The translations under genes were made by a program, and so were the position numbers. Shown here piece after piece: positions 54,159-63,274 of a stretch of 64,000 nt of DNA. The notes beneath the pieces are model-generated. The model saw nothing but the letters and a program-made list of their open reading frames with translations, ran no database searches and had not been told where the DNA came from. Every line of letters begins with the position of its first letter. Position 1 is the stretch's first letter. Source of the stretch: Lagierella sp. (GTDB taxonomy: Bacteria; Bacillota; Clostridia; Tissierellales; Peptoniphilaceae); contig NZ_JASBYU010000008.1 in NCBI RefSeq assembly GCF_029983815.1, forward strand, positions 1-64,000, written 5' to 3'.

Positions 54159-54211
54159 AAGATTTAGCATAATCTTTACATTGTTTGAATTTGATTTTTA
54201 TAAATGTGGCC

Positions 54212-54350
54212 TATACTATCTTTGTAGGGTAGAACAGACCCTCACCCTTAAGAGATAATAAGTTACAAAACTACGTGTTAATCTTTTTCTTCCATTGCAC
54301 AGGCTATTTAGCCTAAAAATTGAGTCAACCACCCAGTTGGCTCTTTTTTT
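54212..54350 (+). ncRNA. Candidate structured RNA ending in a terminator
   Basis: A TATACT at 54212-54217 leads into three small hairpins: AGGGT/ACCCT (54226-54242), AGAT..TTAATCT (about 54252-54284) and AGGCT/AGCCT (54301-54314). A strong terminator follows (GAGTCAAC 54322-54329 with GTTGGCTC 54336-54343, seven T residues). No protein frame fits. It could be a small RNA, the 3' end of the ptsI message, or an attenuator of the next gene. I do not recognise the family. Confidence 0.35.
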
Positions 54351-54498
54351 ATTTTCAAAATTACTTTTTAAGAGTCTAATTGTTGTGCTTCCAACAAATA
54401 TAGAAAAAATCATCTCATATTTGGGTAAAATTGTTTCAAAGGTATTATTAATATGTTAGAATTAGAATATGTTTCCTTTGAGAGTAGGGGGTAGTAAG
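54351..54498 (+). other. Intergenic leader of the APH-fold gene
   Basis: AT-rich sequence with a small hairpin (TTGTTG/CAACAA, 54380-54397) and a weak promoter (TTTCAA 54434-54439, TAGAAT 54457-54462). Nothing else is supported. Confidence 0.3.
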
Positions 54499-55362
54499 TT
54501 GAACGAGGACAAACTGATAAAAAGCTTAGAGGATTTGGGGATTGATAGGGTTAAAAACCTTGTTGAAAAAGAGGAAGGTTTATATGAGTTAGAACTGGAA
54601 AATGGAAATGGCTACAAACTAAAAACCTTTCCAATGGAACTGTTCTCTGACTTATCTAAACAAGTTAAAATCTTTGATGCCCTATTAAATAGAGGTGTCG
54701 AAATTGCGCCAAAGTTTAATATGGGCAAGGTGGAAGATGAAAACCAATTCTTTATACTTTCTAAAAAGGCTATGAAGGTTAGTAAGAAAGACTTTGATTT
54801 AGGAGTTAAATTGGGGAGTTTTCTTAGAGAGTATCATAGGTTTTCAGAAGGTGGAGATCCGAATTTGTGGGAGAAAAGATTTGGTCACCGCATGGTATTG
54901 TTTTTTCACAATTACTACCTTTGCAACTATACTGGTCCAAAGGACTATATTTTACTAGATTATTTAAAGGATAATAAGCATTTGATTTCCGATAGAGATA
55001 CTGTTGAGTTTCTAGGAATTGACAATCTCTTGGATATTTCTCTAGATGATGAGGGAAGGTTAGGAAACTTGAAGTTTTTAGTTGAGGATAGGACAGATCC
55101 ATACTATCAATTCAAGGACTTAAACTTATCAAAATCTAAGGATTGGGAATATTCTAGAGGATTGGTACAGGGCTATTTTAACGGAAAGCCACCTATTCTT
55201 TTCTTTAAAACCCTAGCAGTCTATTCTATTGTGGAATATCTTTATGATGATTTGGAAAAACAGAAAAGTGTGGACTGTGAAAGTCTAAGGAAAAAAATCG
55301 ACTATCTACTAGAATTATATGAGGATTTTTCCAAAATCTATCCTAGATGGTATAAAAACTAA
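54499..55362 (+). CDS. APH-fold protein with degenerate catalytic motifs
   Basis: A 288-residue protein whose second half has the layout of aminoglycoside phosphotransferase-like kinases: LGSFLREYHRF, then a loop before LDDEGRLGNLKF and DPYYQFKDLN, where active kinases have HGDLHPGN, IDF and GDPxxDL. Here the HxD motif reads LGI and the metal Asp of IDF reads LKF, so phosphotransfer is unlikely. It is perhaps a pseudokinase. The TTG at 54499 follows AGGGGG; an ATG at 54469 has no site. Neighbours are ptsI and carbamate kinase. Confidence 0.6.
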   Translation: MNEDKLIKSLEDLGIDRVKNLVEKEEGLYELELENGNGYKLKTFPMELFSDLSKQVKIFDALLNRGVEIAPKFNMGKVEDENQFFILSKKAMKVSKKDFDLGVKLGSFLREYHRFSEGGDPNLWEKRFGHRMVLFFHNYYLCNYTGPKDYILLDYLKDNKHLISDRDTVEFLGIDNLLDISLDDEGRLGNLKFLVEDRTDPYYQFKDLNLSKSKDWEYSRGLVQGYFNGKPPILFFKTLAVYSIVEYLYDDLEKQKSVDCESLRKKIDYLLELYEDFSKIYPRWYKN

Positions 55363-55387
55363 TGCTTAATATATAGGAGGTATTTTT

Positions 55388-56320
55388 ATGAGTGAAAAAG
55401 TTGTCATCGCCCTAGGAGGTAACGCTTTAGGTCATGACCTAGAAAGTCAAAGAATTGCAGTTAAATCTACAGCAAAGGCGATTGTGGATTTAATTGAAGC
55501 GGGGAATAAAGTTGTTATTACCCATGGTAATGGACCTCAAGTTGGAATGTTGAATAATGTGTTTGCAGATTATAAGAAGATGAACCCAAATTTTCAAGAC
55601 ATGCCTCTTTCCATGTGTGTTGCCATGAGCCAAGCCTATATTGGATATGATTTACAAAATGCAATTAGGGAAGAGTTACTTAATAGAAAAATTGAAAAAT
55701 CTGTCGTTTCAGTTATCACTCAAGTGGTGGTAGATGAAAATGACAAGGCTTTTTCTAACCCAACTAAGCCTATAGGTCCATTTATGACTGAGGAAGAAGC
55801 GGAAATTGCCAAGGGTAAAGGTATGGATGTGGTTGAAGATGCAGGCAGGGGATATCGAAGGGTAGTTGCTTCTCCAAAACCTGTTGAAATTGTGGAAATA
55901 GAGAGTATTAGAAGACTTGTCGATGCAGATAGTGTGGTTATAGCCTGTGGTGGCGGTGGAATACCTGTTGTATCTAAGGGAAATGTCCTTGAAGGAAAGG
56001 GCGCCGTTATTGACAAAGATTTTGCTTCTTCGGTACTTGCTCAACAACTTGATGCGGATAAATTAGTGGTTTTAACCGCTGTTGAAAAGGTTGCCATAAA
56101 CTTTGGGAAGGAAGATGAAACTTGGCTATCCAAGATGTCAGTTGAAGAGGCTAAGGAATACAGCGATAGGGGAGAATTTGCTCCAGGGTCCATGCTTCCA
56201 AAGGTTCAAGCGGCAATCGACTTTGCAAATTCCAGAGACAATAGGGAGTCCCTTATAACTTCATTGGAAAAGGCCTCTGAAGGACTTAAGGGAAATACTG
56301 GAACTAAAATTTATAAGTAA
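55388..56320 (+). CDS. arcC: Carbamate kinase
   Basis: A 310-residue kinase that makes ATP from carbamoyl phosphate, usually as the last step of arginine or purine fermentation. The ALGGNALG opening, ITHGNGPQVGM, and the DKDFASSVLAQQLDAD segment are typical. No arginine deiminase or ornithine carbamoyltransferase is nearby, so its carbamoyl phosphate source is unknown. The ATG follows AGGAGG. A terminator follows. Confidence 0.95.
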   Translation: MSEKVVIALGGNALGHDLESQRIAVKSTAKAIVDLIEAGNKVVITHGNGPQVGMLNNVFADYKKMNPNFQDMPLSMCVAMSQAYIGYDLQNAIREELLNRKIEKSVVSVITQVVVDENDKAFSNPTKPIGPFMTEEEAEIAKGKGMDVVEDAGRGYRRVVASPKPVEIVEIESIRRLVDADSVVIACGGGGIPVVSKGNVLEGKGAVIDKDFASSVLAQQLDADKLVVLTAVEKVAINFGKEDETWLSKMSVEEAKEYSDRGEFAPGSMLPKVQAAIDFANSRDNRESLITSLEKASEGLKGNTGTKIYK

Positions 56321-56331
56321 TGTTGAATTGT

Positions 56332-56358
56332 AGACAGGGTATATGCTCTGTCTTTTTC
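56332..56358 (+). terminator. Terminator of arcC
   Basis: AGACAG at 56332-56337 pairs with CTGTCT at 56348-56353, followed by TTTTCTTTTA. Confidence 0.75.
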
Positions 56359-56497
56359 TTTTATTGATATATGAATCGATTGATTTGTATAAATTTTTTA
56401 AATAGTACTACATAGTGTTAATGGACAGCTTCTTCGGGTATATATTTATAGGCAGGGTATTAAATATGAATTATCGAACTGAAATATAGGAGGATAT

Positions 56498-58213
56498 ATG
56501 AAAGAAGATAAAGATATGATTAATAAAGACCCGAGAATGAAAAATGGTCTGGGAGACCATTTACCAAGTAGAAATGATGTTAAGGGAGAAAATCCTCATA
56601 TAACCAGAGCTACAGGTGCTCCTGTAGAGAACAATCAAGATTCTATGACTGCAGGGGAAAGGGGACCTCTAGTACACGACGATGTGTGGCTATTTGAAAA
56701 ACACGCCCATTTCAATCGGGAATTAATTCCTGAAAGAAGAATGCATGCTAAGGGTTCTGGAGCATTTGGTACTTTTAAAGTAACTAATGATATAACAAAG
56801 TATACAAAGGCTAAAATATTCTCCGAAGTGGGAAAAGAAACTGAGATGTTTGCAAGGTTCTCACTAGTTGCAGGGGAAAGGGGCTTTCCTGATGCGGATA
56901 GAGATATAAGAGGATTTGCTCTTAAATTTTATACTGAAGAAGGTAATTGGGACTTAGTAGGTAATAATACACCGGTATTTTTCTTTAGGGACCCAATGAA
57001 ATTTATAGATTTAAACCATGTGGTTAAAAGGGACCCTAAGACCAATATGAGAAGTCCTAACAACAACTGGGACTTTTGGTCATCACTTCCTGAGTCCTTA
57101 TTACAAGTTACAATTATTATGGCGGATAGAGGAATTCCATCTTCATATAGATATATGCATGGGTTTGGTTCTCATACCTATTCTCTGATCAATGAAAACA
57201 ATGAGAGGACATGGGTGAAATTCCATTTTAGATCTCAACAGGGAATAATGAACTATACGGATCAAGAAGCGGAAAAAGTTAAAGCTATGGATCCAGATTC
57301 TCACCAAAGAGACCTATTAGAAGCTATAGAAAAAGGACAATTTCCTAAGTGGAAGATGTATCTTCAGGTGATGACTGAAGAGGAAGCAAGAAAAATGGAA
57401 ACAAATCCATTTGACTTGACTAAAATGTGGTTAAAGAAGGATCATCCATTTATCGAAGTGGGTGAATTTGAGTTAAATAGAAACCCTGAAAACTACTTCC
57501 AAGACGTGGAACAAGCTGCATTTAATCCTTCACAAAATGTTCCTGGAATTGGATTTTCACCGGATAGAATGTTGCAAGCAAGGCTATTTGCCTATGGCGA
57601 CGCCCAAAGATATCGTCTAGGAGTTAATCACCATCAAATACCTGTAAACTCTCCTAAGGGAGTTGATCCAAAAGACTACCATCAATTCCACAGAGATGGA
57701 CAGATGAGAGTAGATGGAAACCTAGGTTCAGAACTTCACTATGAACCAAATTCCTATGGAAACTGGGAAGAGGACGAGAGGGGCTATGAACCGAGTCAAG
57801 ATGGCGGAAAGGTAGATCGCTACGACTTTAGAGAACTTGACAGTGACTACTATAGTCAACCAGGAATGCTTTATAGGGCAATGACGGAAGAACAAAAACA
57901 AGTTCTTTGCGAAAATACTGCAAGACATATGGAAGATACCACCTTGCAAATAAAACACCGTTGGATTAGCCATTGCTATAAGGCTGATGAAGACTATGGC
58001 AAGAGACTTGCAAAGGTGTTGGGAATAGACATTGAAGATGTAGATTTAGAACTTAAGAGAGATTCTAGAGAGGCTAATTACAAGGCTAATCATGCCCATC
58101 CTGAACTGGATAAGCCTACTGAAAACTTAAAGATGAAGGACTGGGAAGAGATAAAGACAGATTATAATCCAAAGTCATTTATAGACCCAATGGAAGATCC
58201 ATTTGTACTTTAA
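56498..58213 (+). CDS. katA: Haem catalase
   Basis: A 571-residue monofunctional haem catalase that splits hydrogen peroxide into water and oxygen. The catalytic H83 is in RRMHAKGSGAFG, the distal Asn in NNTPVFF, and the haem-ligand Tyr366 in LFAYGDAQRYRLG. About 30 residues precede the usual core. The ATG follows AGGAGG. Catalase is uncommon in strict anaerobes and needs haem, so this gene suggests exposure to oxygen and a haem supply. No exact PerR box was found upstream. Confidence 0.96.
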   Translation: MKEDKDMINKDPRMKNGLGDHLPSRNDVKGENPHITRATGAPVENNQDSMTAGERGPLVHDDVWLFEKHAHFNRELIPERRMHAKGSGAFGTFKVTNDITKYTKAKIFSEVGKETEMFARFSLVAGERGFPDADRDIRGFALKFYTEEGNWDLVGNNTPVFFFRDPMKFIDLNHVVKRDPKTNMRSPNNNWDFWSSLPESLLQVTIIMADRGIPSSYRYMHGFGSHTYSLINENNERTWVKFHFRSQQGIMNYTDQEAEKVKAMDPDSHQRDLLEAIEKGQFPKWKMYLQVMTEEEARKMETNPFDLTKMWLKKDHPFIEVGEFELNRNPENYFQDVEQAAFNPSQNVPGIGFSPDRMLQARLFAYGDAQRYRLGVNHHQIPVNSPKGVDPKDYHQFHRDGQMRVDGNLGSELHYEPNSYGNWEEDERGYEPSQDGGKVDRYDFRELDSDYYSQPGMLYRAMTEEQKQVLCENTARHMEDTTLQIKHRWISHCYKADEDYGKRLAKVLGIDIEDVDLELKRDSREANYKANHAHPELDKPTENLKMKDWEEIKTDYNPKSFIDPMEDPFVL

Positions 58214-58222
58214 TATTTATAG

Positions 58223-58246
58223 AGCGCTCAGAGATGGGCGCTTTTT
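58223..58246 (+). terminator. Terminator of katA
   Basis: AGCGC at 58223-58227 pairs with GCGCT at 58238-58242, followed by a run of T residues. Confidence 0.75.
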
Positions 58247-58328
58247 AATAGCATTTTGACTTGCCACAAAATTGTGGATTTCTATTAGGATTTGGAATGA
58301 TTATTATGCAAAGAGAAAGGAGAAACAA

Positions 58329-58466
58329 ATGGAAGATATGACAAGGCTAGAATTATTAACATTATTGTATTCGTTACAAGCTTTATTAGAAGATGGAAAA
58401 ACAGATAAGGCAAAAGAAGTGATTGATAAGATAATTAAAGAGGCAGAACAAAAGCCTACTAACTAA
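58329..58466 (+). CDS. Small helical protein
   Basis: A 45-residue acidic protein predicted to be two helices (RLELLTLLYSLQALLEDGK, then AKEVIDKIIKEAEQK). A good AAGGAG site precedes the ATG, which supports it as a true gene; the longer frame from 58272 lacks one. Similar short proteins are seen in phage-derived regions of Firmicutes, but I cannot name a family. A hairpin (CCTACTA/TAGTAGG, 58455-58474) covers the stop codon. It lies beside the tmRNA 3' end. Confidence 0.55.
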   Translation: MEDMTRLELLTLLYSLQALLEDGKTDKAKEVIDKIIKEAEQKPTN

Positions 58467-58770
58467 ATAGTAGGCACAAACAAAATTAGATAGGTGGGCT
58501 TGCCACCACCTAATCTAATTCTATATTAATATATAAAAAATGGCAAGAACTTTATTAATGGACTGTTGTCTAGTTATACAATTAGACGATAAACAACTAA
58601 ATACTTTTTTAAAATTTCTACGTAAAATAGGGGTGATTTAGTCGCTCCTTTTTTACTTGTATTTCTACCAACTGTTTTTATACGAATAGAGGCTTAGATA
58701 GACTACAAATATAAATGGTATAAGAAAAGAACGGTTATTTTAAACCGTTCTAAATTTCTTTATAATCAAT
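58467..58770. other. Intergenic stretch between the small ORF and tmRNA
   Basis: No well-supported gene. It holds three hairpins: 58484-58520 (AATTAGAT-AGGTGG stem, no T run), a terminator at 58629-58655 (AGGGGTGA with TCGCTCCT, two G-U pairs, then six T residues) and 58729-58750 (GAACGGTT with AACCGTTC). The density of hairpins in 300 bases is unusual for this window. Confidence 0.5.
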
Positions 58771-58887
58771 AGATTTCTGTTAGGTGATGGTGGCAATCGA
58801 ATCTTAGCCAATCAGCTCTCCCTTTGGTCGGCTTCTTGGAGATTCTTTGCACGCAACCTACGACGAAATCGAAGATTTCTGTTAGGT
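58771..58887. repeat. Direct repeat next to the tmRNA 3' end
   Basis: AGATTTCTGTTAGGT occurs at 58771-58785 and 58873-58887, the second copy abutting the tmRNA CCA end. Between them lies an imperfect hairpin (GAATCT...AGATTC, AGCCAA...TTGG) and a TGGTGG that echoes the tmRNA end. It may be a relic of integration at this common attachment site, or a local duplication. Confidence 0.5.
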
Positions 58888-59236
58888 TGGTGGAGATGAG
58901 GAGAGTCGAACTCCTGTCCGAAAATACATCCAAGGGAAACTCTCCGAGCGCAGCTTATTGTATTTTATTCCCTAATGTACTAAACAACAAGCAAGTACAT
59001 ACAATAGGTAGTTTCTAATACTAAGGTTGAGCCGAAACCCTCTCAACCCAGGGTCTCGCTAAGTTTGAAGTCAGGTTCTAGACTGCGAGAAAGCTAGAAC
59101 GGACTACTACCTTTATTAGGCAGCTAATGCTAAATTATCTTCAGCGTTTATATTTTTTTGTCCTTTTTTTACGTTTTTAGACGAAAACGGCTCGCTATTC
59201 CAAATTCAGTATCCCCGTCGAAACCAGGTCATCCCC
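58888..59236 (-). ncRNA. ssrA: Transfer-messenger RNA
   Basis: tmRNA frees stalled ribosomes and tags the unfinished protein for destruction. The 5' end (GGGGATGACCTGGTTTCGAC on the minus strand) and the tRNA-like 3' end with TTCGA loop and encoded CCA give 349 bases. The tag ends in NAEDNLALAA before tandem TAATAA stops (tag codons from A to the last A at 59145-59119). The resume codon is uncertain. The AAA-rich stretch before it is also in frame. Confidence 0.95.
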
Positions 59237-59302
59237 AAATAAATTTTTACTATTAAGTTTTTGTGTAATAAACCAATCCTGTTTTAGGGGATTGGTAAGA
59301 TT

Positions 59303-59331
59303 ATTATAACTCCAAAGTCAGTAAAAGTCAA
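59303..59331 (-). promoter_or_regulatory. Promoter of tmRNA
   Basis: On the minus strand TTGACT (59331-59326) and TATAAT (59308-59303) are 17 bases apart. The start near 59296 gives a leader of about 60 bases whose 5' end forms an 8-bp hairpin (ACCAATCC/GGATTGGT) before the mature 5' end. Confidence 0.8.
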
Positions 59332-59391
59332 TGTTTAGAATTTTCATTAATTGGCTACTTAATATATAATAGGACATATATGGAGGGTTTT

Positions 59392-62034
59392 ATGAAAGGT
59401 AAGTTTATGATAATCGACGGCTCTAGTTTAATCTTTAGAGCTTTTTATGCAATAAGAAATTTAACTACAAAAGACGGCATCTATACCAATGGTGTTTATG
59501 GATTTTTAACCATGTATTATAAGGCGATTGAAATGTATAATCCAGATTACATTTGTGTGGTATTGGATAAGTCTGGTCCGGTTTTCAGGGTTGAAGACTA
59601 TAAGGACTATAAGGCCAATAGGGACAAGGCTCCTTCAGAATTGTCCTCTCAATTTGGAATCCTTAAAGATATTTTACAGGCCATGAATGTTTGCTATGAA
59701 GAAGAGACTGGGTTTGAGGCTGATGACATTGCTGGAACTCTTTCAAAGCGCGCCTTTAAAGAGGGATATGAAGTCTTATTGGTAACTGGGGACAGAGACT
59801 ACCTTCAACTAATCAACAAGGGAGTCAGAGTCTTATTGACGGTAAAGGGAATAAGTCAAACTGAAAATTATGATGAAGAAAAAGTAATGGAGAAGTACGG
59901 ACTTGTGCCAAAAGAGCTTATCGATGTAAAGGGCTTGATGGGAGACTCTTCCGACAATATTCCCGGAGTTCCAGGTGTGGGAGAAAAGACCGCTTTAAAG
60001 CTTATAAAGGAATATAAATCCATAGAAAATGTTTATGAAAATCTGGAAAATATATCAGGTAAGGCTTTAAAGAGAAATCTTGAAGAAAATAAAAATATGG
60101 CATTTCTAAGTAAAAAGTTAGGTACTATCTTTACAGAGGTTCCATTGAAGAGAGACCTTGAAGACTATAGAGTTGCAAAGCCCCAATATGAAAAACTTCA
60201 AGAAATATTTGAAAGGCTGGAGTTTAACACCTTTTTAAAGGAGCTTCCAGGAAAGGAAGTAGAGTATGAAAAGGACTTTAATGGTGTTAGGGTTGAAAGT
60301 TCTGAAAATCTAATCAAGCTTTTGAAGGGTGAGACGACCATAAGTTTTCACATGTTCTATAATGGAGACAATTATATCCATAGTAAGCCAGAGTACATTG
60401 GTTTTAAAGGTGAAAACAAAGATGATGTATATGTTTTAGCTCTTAAGACTGAAGAAGATTTAAATGAGCTTAAAGACCTTTTTGAAGATTCGAATATAAC
60501 TCTTTTAAGCTACCACATAAAGTCTGATCTATATTATTTACTCAGAAATGGTATCAAGATAGACTTTAAGTATGAAGATATCTCCATAATGGAGTATTTG
60601 ATAGACCCTTCTAAAACAAACTATCAACTTTATAAAACAGCTAAGGAGTTCTTGGATAGAAATATTAAATCCAGTGAAGAAGTCTTTGGAAAAGGAGCCA
60701 AGAGAAAGGATCTTGACGAAGTTGATTCAAAGGTTTTAGATAAATATATCGCAAGTTTTATAACTCTATGTGAAGACTTGAGAAAACCTCTTTTAGAAAT
60801 CATCGAAGAGAGAAATATGCAAGAGCTTTTTTACAATATTGAAAACCCATTAATTCTCGTTTTGGCTGAAATGGAAAATACTGGATTTAAGGTAAGTAAA
60901 GAATATCTTGAAAAGCTTGGTGATATCTTTAATGGGGAAATTGAAGGCTTAGAGAAGGATATTTACAATGACGCAGGAGAGAAGTTCAATATAAATAGTC
61001 CAAAACAATTGGGTGTAATACTATTTGAAAAATTGGAACTTCCTGTTATCAAGAGGACTAAGACTGGTTACTCTACCAATGTGGAGGTCTTGGAAAAACT
61101 TAGGGAAGAACACGGGATAATAGATAAGATTTTAAGGTTTAGGACGATAAAAAAACTTCAGTCCACCTATGTTGAAGGACTGTTAAAGCTTATTTCTGAG
61201 GATGGAAGGATCCATTCTACATTTACTCAAACCATAGCTGTAACGGGACGTATAAGTTCTATTGATCCAAATTTACAAAATATTCCTATAAGAAGTGAAG
61301 AGGGACGTCTAATTAGAAAGGCCTTTATTTCCGAGGATGAGAAGACCTTGGTAGATGCGGACTACTCTCAAATTGAACTTAGAGTACTGGCTCATTTAGC
61401 TAAAGACGAGGTTATGCTAAATTCCTTCAAGGAGGGTGTGGATATTCATACTAAGACCGCTTCGGAAGTGTTTAATGTGGACTTGGACAAGGTAACGCCT
61501 TTAGATAGGTCCAATGCTAAGGCTGTAAACTTTGGAATAGTGTATGGTATTGGAGACTTTAGTCTTTCCCAGGATTTGAATATTACTAGGAAAGAGGCTA
61601 GGGCCTATATCGACAACTATCTAAAGACCTATAGCGGAATTAAGGAGTATATGGATAATATTGTGGAAGAAGGCAAGGAAAAGGGATATGTTCATACGAT
61701 TATGAATCGAAGAAGATATGTCCCAGAACTTAAATCAAAGAACTACAATATTAGGGGATTTGGTGAAAGAATCGCATTAAATACTCCGATTCAAGGTTCT
61801 GCTGCGGATATTATTAAGATTGCTATGATTGAAGTTTACAATAAATTAAGAGAGAGAAAATTAAAGAGTAGGTTAGTTCTTCAAGTACATGACGAACTCA
61901 TTGTGGAAGCTGAAAATGACGAACTTGAAGAGGTTAGAGAACTACTCCAAGAAACAATGGAAAATGCTGTGAAGCTTGATGTGGACTTAAAGGTTGATAT
62001 TAGTACAGGAAAGAGCTGGTATGAGTCTAAATAA
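59392..62034 (+). CDS. polA: DNA polymerase I
   Basis: An 880-residue repair and Okazaki-fragment polymerase. The N-terminal 5' nuclease (IIDGSSLIFRAFYAI, GDSSDNIPGVPGVGEKTA), a degenerate 3'-5' exonuclease domain and the polymerase domain (DADYSQIELRVLAH, SNAKAVNFGIVYG, QVHDELIVE) are in order. The exonuclease DxE motif reads ISFHMFY and later acids are lost, so proofreading is absent, as in many Firmicutes. The ATG at 59392 follows GGAGGG. coaE overlaps its end by 14 bases. Confidence 0.97.
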   Translation: MKGKFMIIDGSSLIFRAFYAIRNLTTKDGIYTNGVYGFLTMYYKAIEMYNPDYICVVLDKSGPVFRVEDYKDYKANRDKAPSELSSQFGILKDILQAMNVCYEEETGFEADDIAGTLSKRAFKEGYEVLLVTGDRDYLQLINKGVRVLLTVKGISQTENYDEEKVMEKYGLVPKELIDVKGLMGDSSDNIPGVPGVGEKTALKLIKEYKSIENVYENLENISGKALKRNLEENKNMAFLSKKLGTIFTEVPLKRDLEDYRVAKPQYEKLQEIFERLEFNTFLKELPGKEVEYEKDFNGVRVESSENLIKLLKGETTISFHMFYNGDNYIHSKPEYIGFKGENKDDVYVLALKTEEDLNELKDLFEDSNITLLSYHIKSDLYYLLRNGIKIDFKYEDISIMEYLIDPSKTNYQLYKTAKEFLDRNIKSSEEVFGKGAKRKDLDEVDSKVLDKYIASFITLCEDLRKPLLEIIEERNMQELFYNIENPLILVLAEMENTGFKVSKEYLEKLGDIFNGEIEGLEKDIYNDAGEKFNINSPKQLGVILFEKLELPVIKRTKTGYSTNVEVLEKLREEHGIIDKILRFRTIKKLQSTYVEGLLKLISEDGRIHSTFTQTIAVTGRISSIDPNLQNIPIRSEEGRLIRKAFISEDEKTLVDADYSQIELRVLAHLAKDEVMLNSFKEGVDIHTKTASEVFNVDLDKVTPLDRSNAKAVNFGIVYGIGDFSLSQDLNITRKEARAYIDNYLKTYSGIKEYMDNIVEEGKEKGYVHTIMNRRRYVPELKSKNYNIRGFGERIALNTPIQGSAADIIKIAMIEVYNKLRERKLKSRLVLQVHDELIVEAENDELEEVRELLQETMENAVKLDVDLKVDISTGKSWYESK

Positions 62035-62629
62035 TAGGATATTTGTCATTACAGGTGGGATTTCCTCCGGGAAGTCCTCAGTAATGAAAATTATTGAAAA
62101 AAGAGGTTTCAAAACCTATAGTAGCGATAAAATCGTCCATAATCTTTACGAGGATAGGTATATGAAAGAGTCCATAAAAGAAATATTTCCAGAAGAGGAA
62201 ATTTTCAACTTAGATGGCTCTTTAAATAGAAAAAAATTGGGAGAGATTGTATTTAGTGATACAAAAAGAAGGGTAGAGCTTGAAAAACTCGTTCACCCAA
62301 TGGTTGTTAACAAGATTATTTCTACTGTAAAGAAAAGTGAAAATGAATCCTTGTTTTTTGAAATACCCCTCTACTCAAAAGTAGAGGATATTTTACTAAA
62401 TAGTTTAGATTATGATATAATTTCTGTTGATTGTAATAGAGATATTCAATTAAAAAGGCTACAGGAGAGACAGAGAATCACTCTTGAAGAGGCTGAAAAA
62501 ATTATTCTTGTAAATGATACTTGGAGAAAATTTAAAAAGGTACCTTTAAGAATAATATGGAATAATGGTACAATAGAAGAGCTTCAAGAGAAGGTAGAAC
62601 TCTTTTTAATAGAGGAGAATTTGATATGA
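62021..62629 (+). CDS. coaE: Dephospho-CoA kinase
   Basis: A 203-residue P-loop kinase for the last step of coenzyme A synthesis. Walker A is GGISSGKSSV near the N-terminus; the LVHPMVV and LFFEIPLYSK segments are typical. The start is ATG at 62021, inside the end of polA; an AGGA lies about ten bases upstream. The polA-coaE pairing is common in Firmicutes. It overlaps the transglycosylase gene by four bases (ATGA). Confidence 0.93.
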   Translation: MSLNNRIFVITGGISSGKSSVMKIIEKRGFKTYSSDKIVHNLYEDRYMKESIKEIFPEEEIFNLDGSLNRKKLGEIVFSDTKRRVELEKLVHPMVVNKIISTVKKSENESLFFEIPLYSKVEDILLNSLDYDIISVDCNRDIQLKRLQERQRITLEEAEKIILVNDTWRKFKKVPLRIIWNNGTIEELQEKVELFLIEENLI

Positions 62630-63267
62630 AATTTTTAAAAGGCTTATTAAAATTATTAGTTGCACTTTTAATCCTTGGAATAATTGCATCCTTTGCAGTG
62701 GTTTCCTATGGAAGTTCAACAAGGCCTGTAAAATATGTGGAGGAAGTCACAAAATATAGTGAAGAGTATGGCGTTGACCCGTTATTGGTCATGTCCGTTA
62801 TAAAGGTGGAAAGTAATTTCAATACTTCTGCTAAATCCCACATGAATGCTATTGGACTTATGCAACTTATACCTAAGACCAGTCAATGGATTTGTGAGAA
62901 GATGGGAATAGAGTATTCTGAAGATATGCTTCAAGATCCAGAAACCAATATAAAACTTGGAACCTACTATCTTGCATATTTGATAAATCATTTTGGAGAC
63001 ACGGATCTTGCAATCATCGCTTACAATGGCGGAATGGGAAATGTTCAAGAATGGTTGGATCAGGGAATCATTGGAAAAGCTGGTAAAGGCTTTGAAAACA
63101 TCCCCATTGATGAAGCTAGGTACTATGATGTTAAAGTTAAGAGGAACTATGAAGTCTACAAGACCTTCTATGAGGATGTAGAACTTAAAGATGGTATGCA
63201 TAAGGAGCCAAAGGTTTGGTTTTCAAATTATTTTAGACAGACAAAGGAGTTCTTAAGAGACTTTTAA
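62626..63267 (+). CDS. Membrane-anchored lytic transglycosylase
   Basis: A 213-residue Slt-type enzyme that cleaves peptidoglycan glycan strands. One N-terminal helix (about residues 5-27) anchors it outside the cell. The catalytic glutamate is E62 in VIKVESNFN, and the GLMQLIPKT and AYNGGMGNV motifs are intact. It is last in the polA-coaE operon, coupled by ATGA overlap. tRNA-Leu follows seven bases later. Confidence 0.94.
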   Translation: MKFLKGLLKLLVALLILGIIASFAVVSYGSSTRPVKYVEEVTKYSEEYGVDPLLVMSVIKVESNFNTSAKSHMNAIGLMQLIPKTSQWICEKMGIEYSEDMLQDPETNIKLGTYYLAYLINHFGDTDLAIIAYNGGMGNVQEWLDQGIIGKAGKGFENIPIDEARYYDVKVKRNYEVYKTFYEDVELKDGMHKEPKVWFSNYFRQTKEFLRDF

Positions 63268-63274
63268 GAATTTT

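Noticed and set aside
58540..58641. A 33-codon frame (MARTLLMDCCLVIQLDDK...) between katA and tmRNA
   Set aside because: No ribosome binding site precedes the ATG and its end runs into a terminator hairpin.
58786..58860. A possible tRNA remnant next to tmRNA
   Set aside because: The TTCGA-like loop has no pairing stem and no acceptor or anticodon arm could be built.
58824..59018. A 64-residue frame across the tmRNA 3' end
   Set aside because: It is read antisense through tmRNA; such frames are a known annotation artefact.
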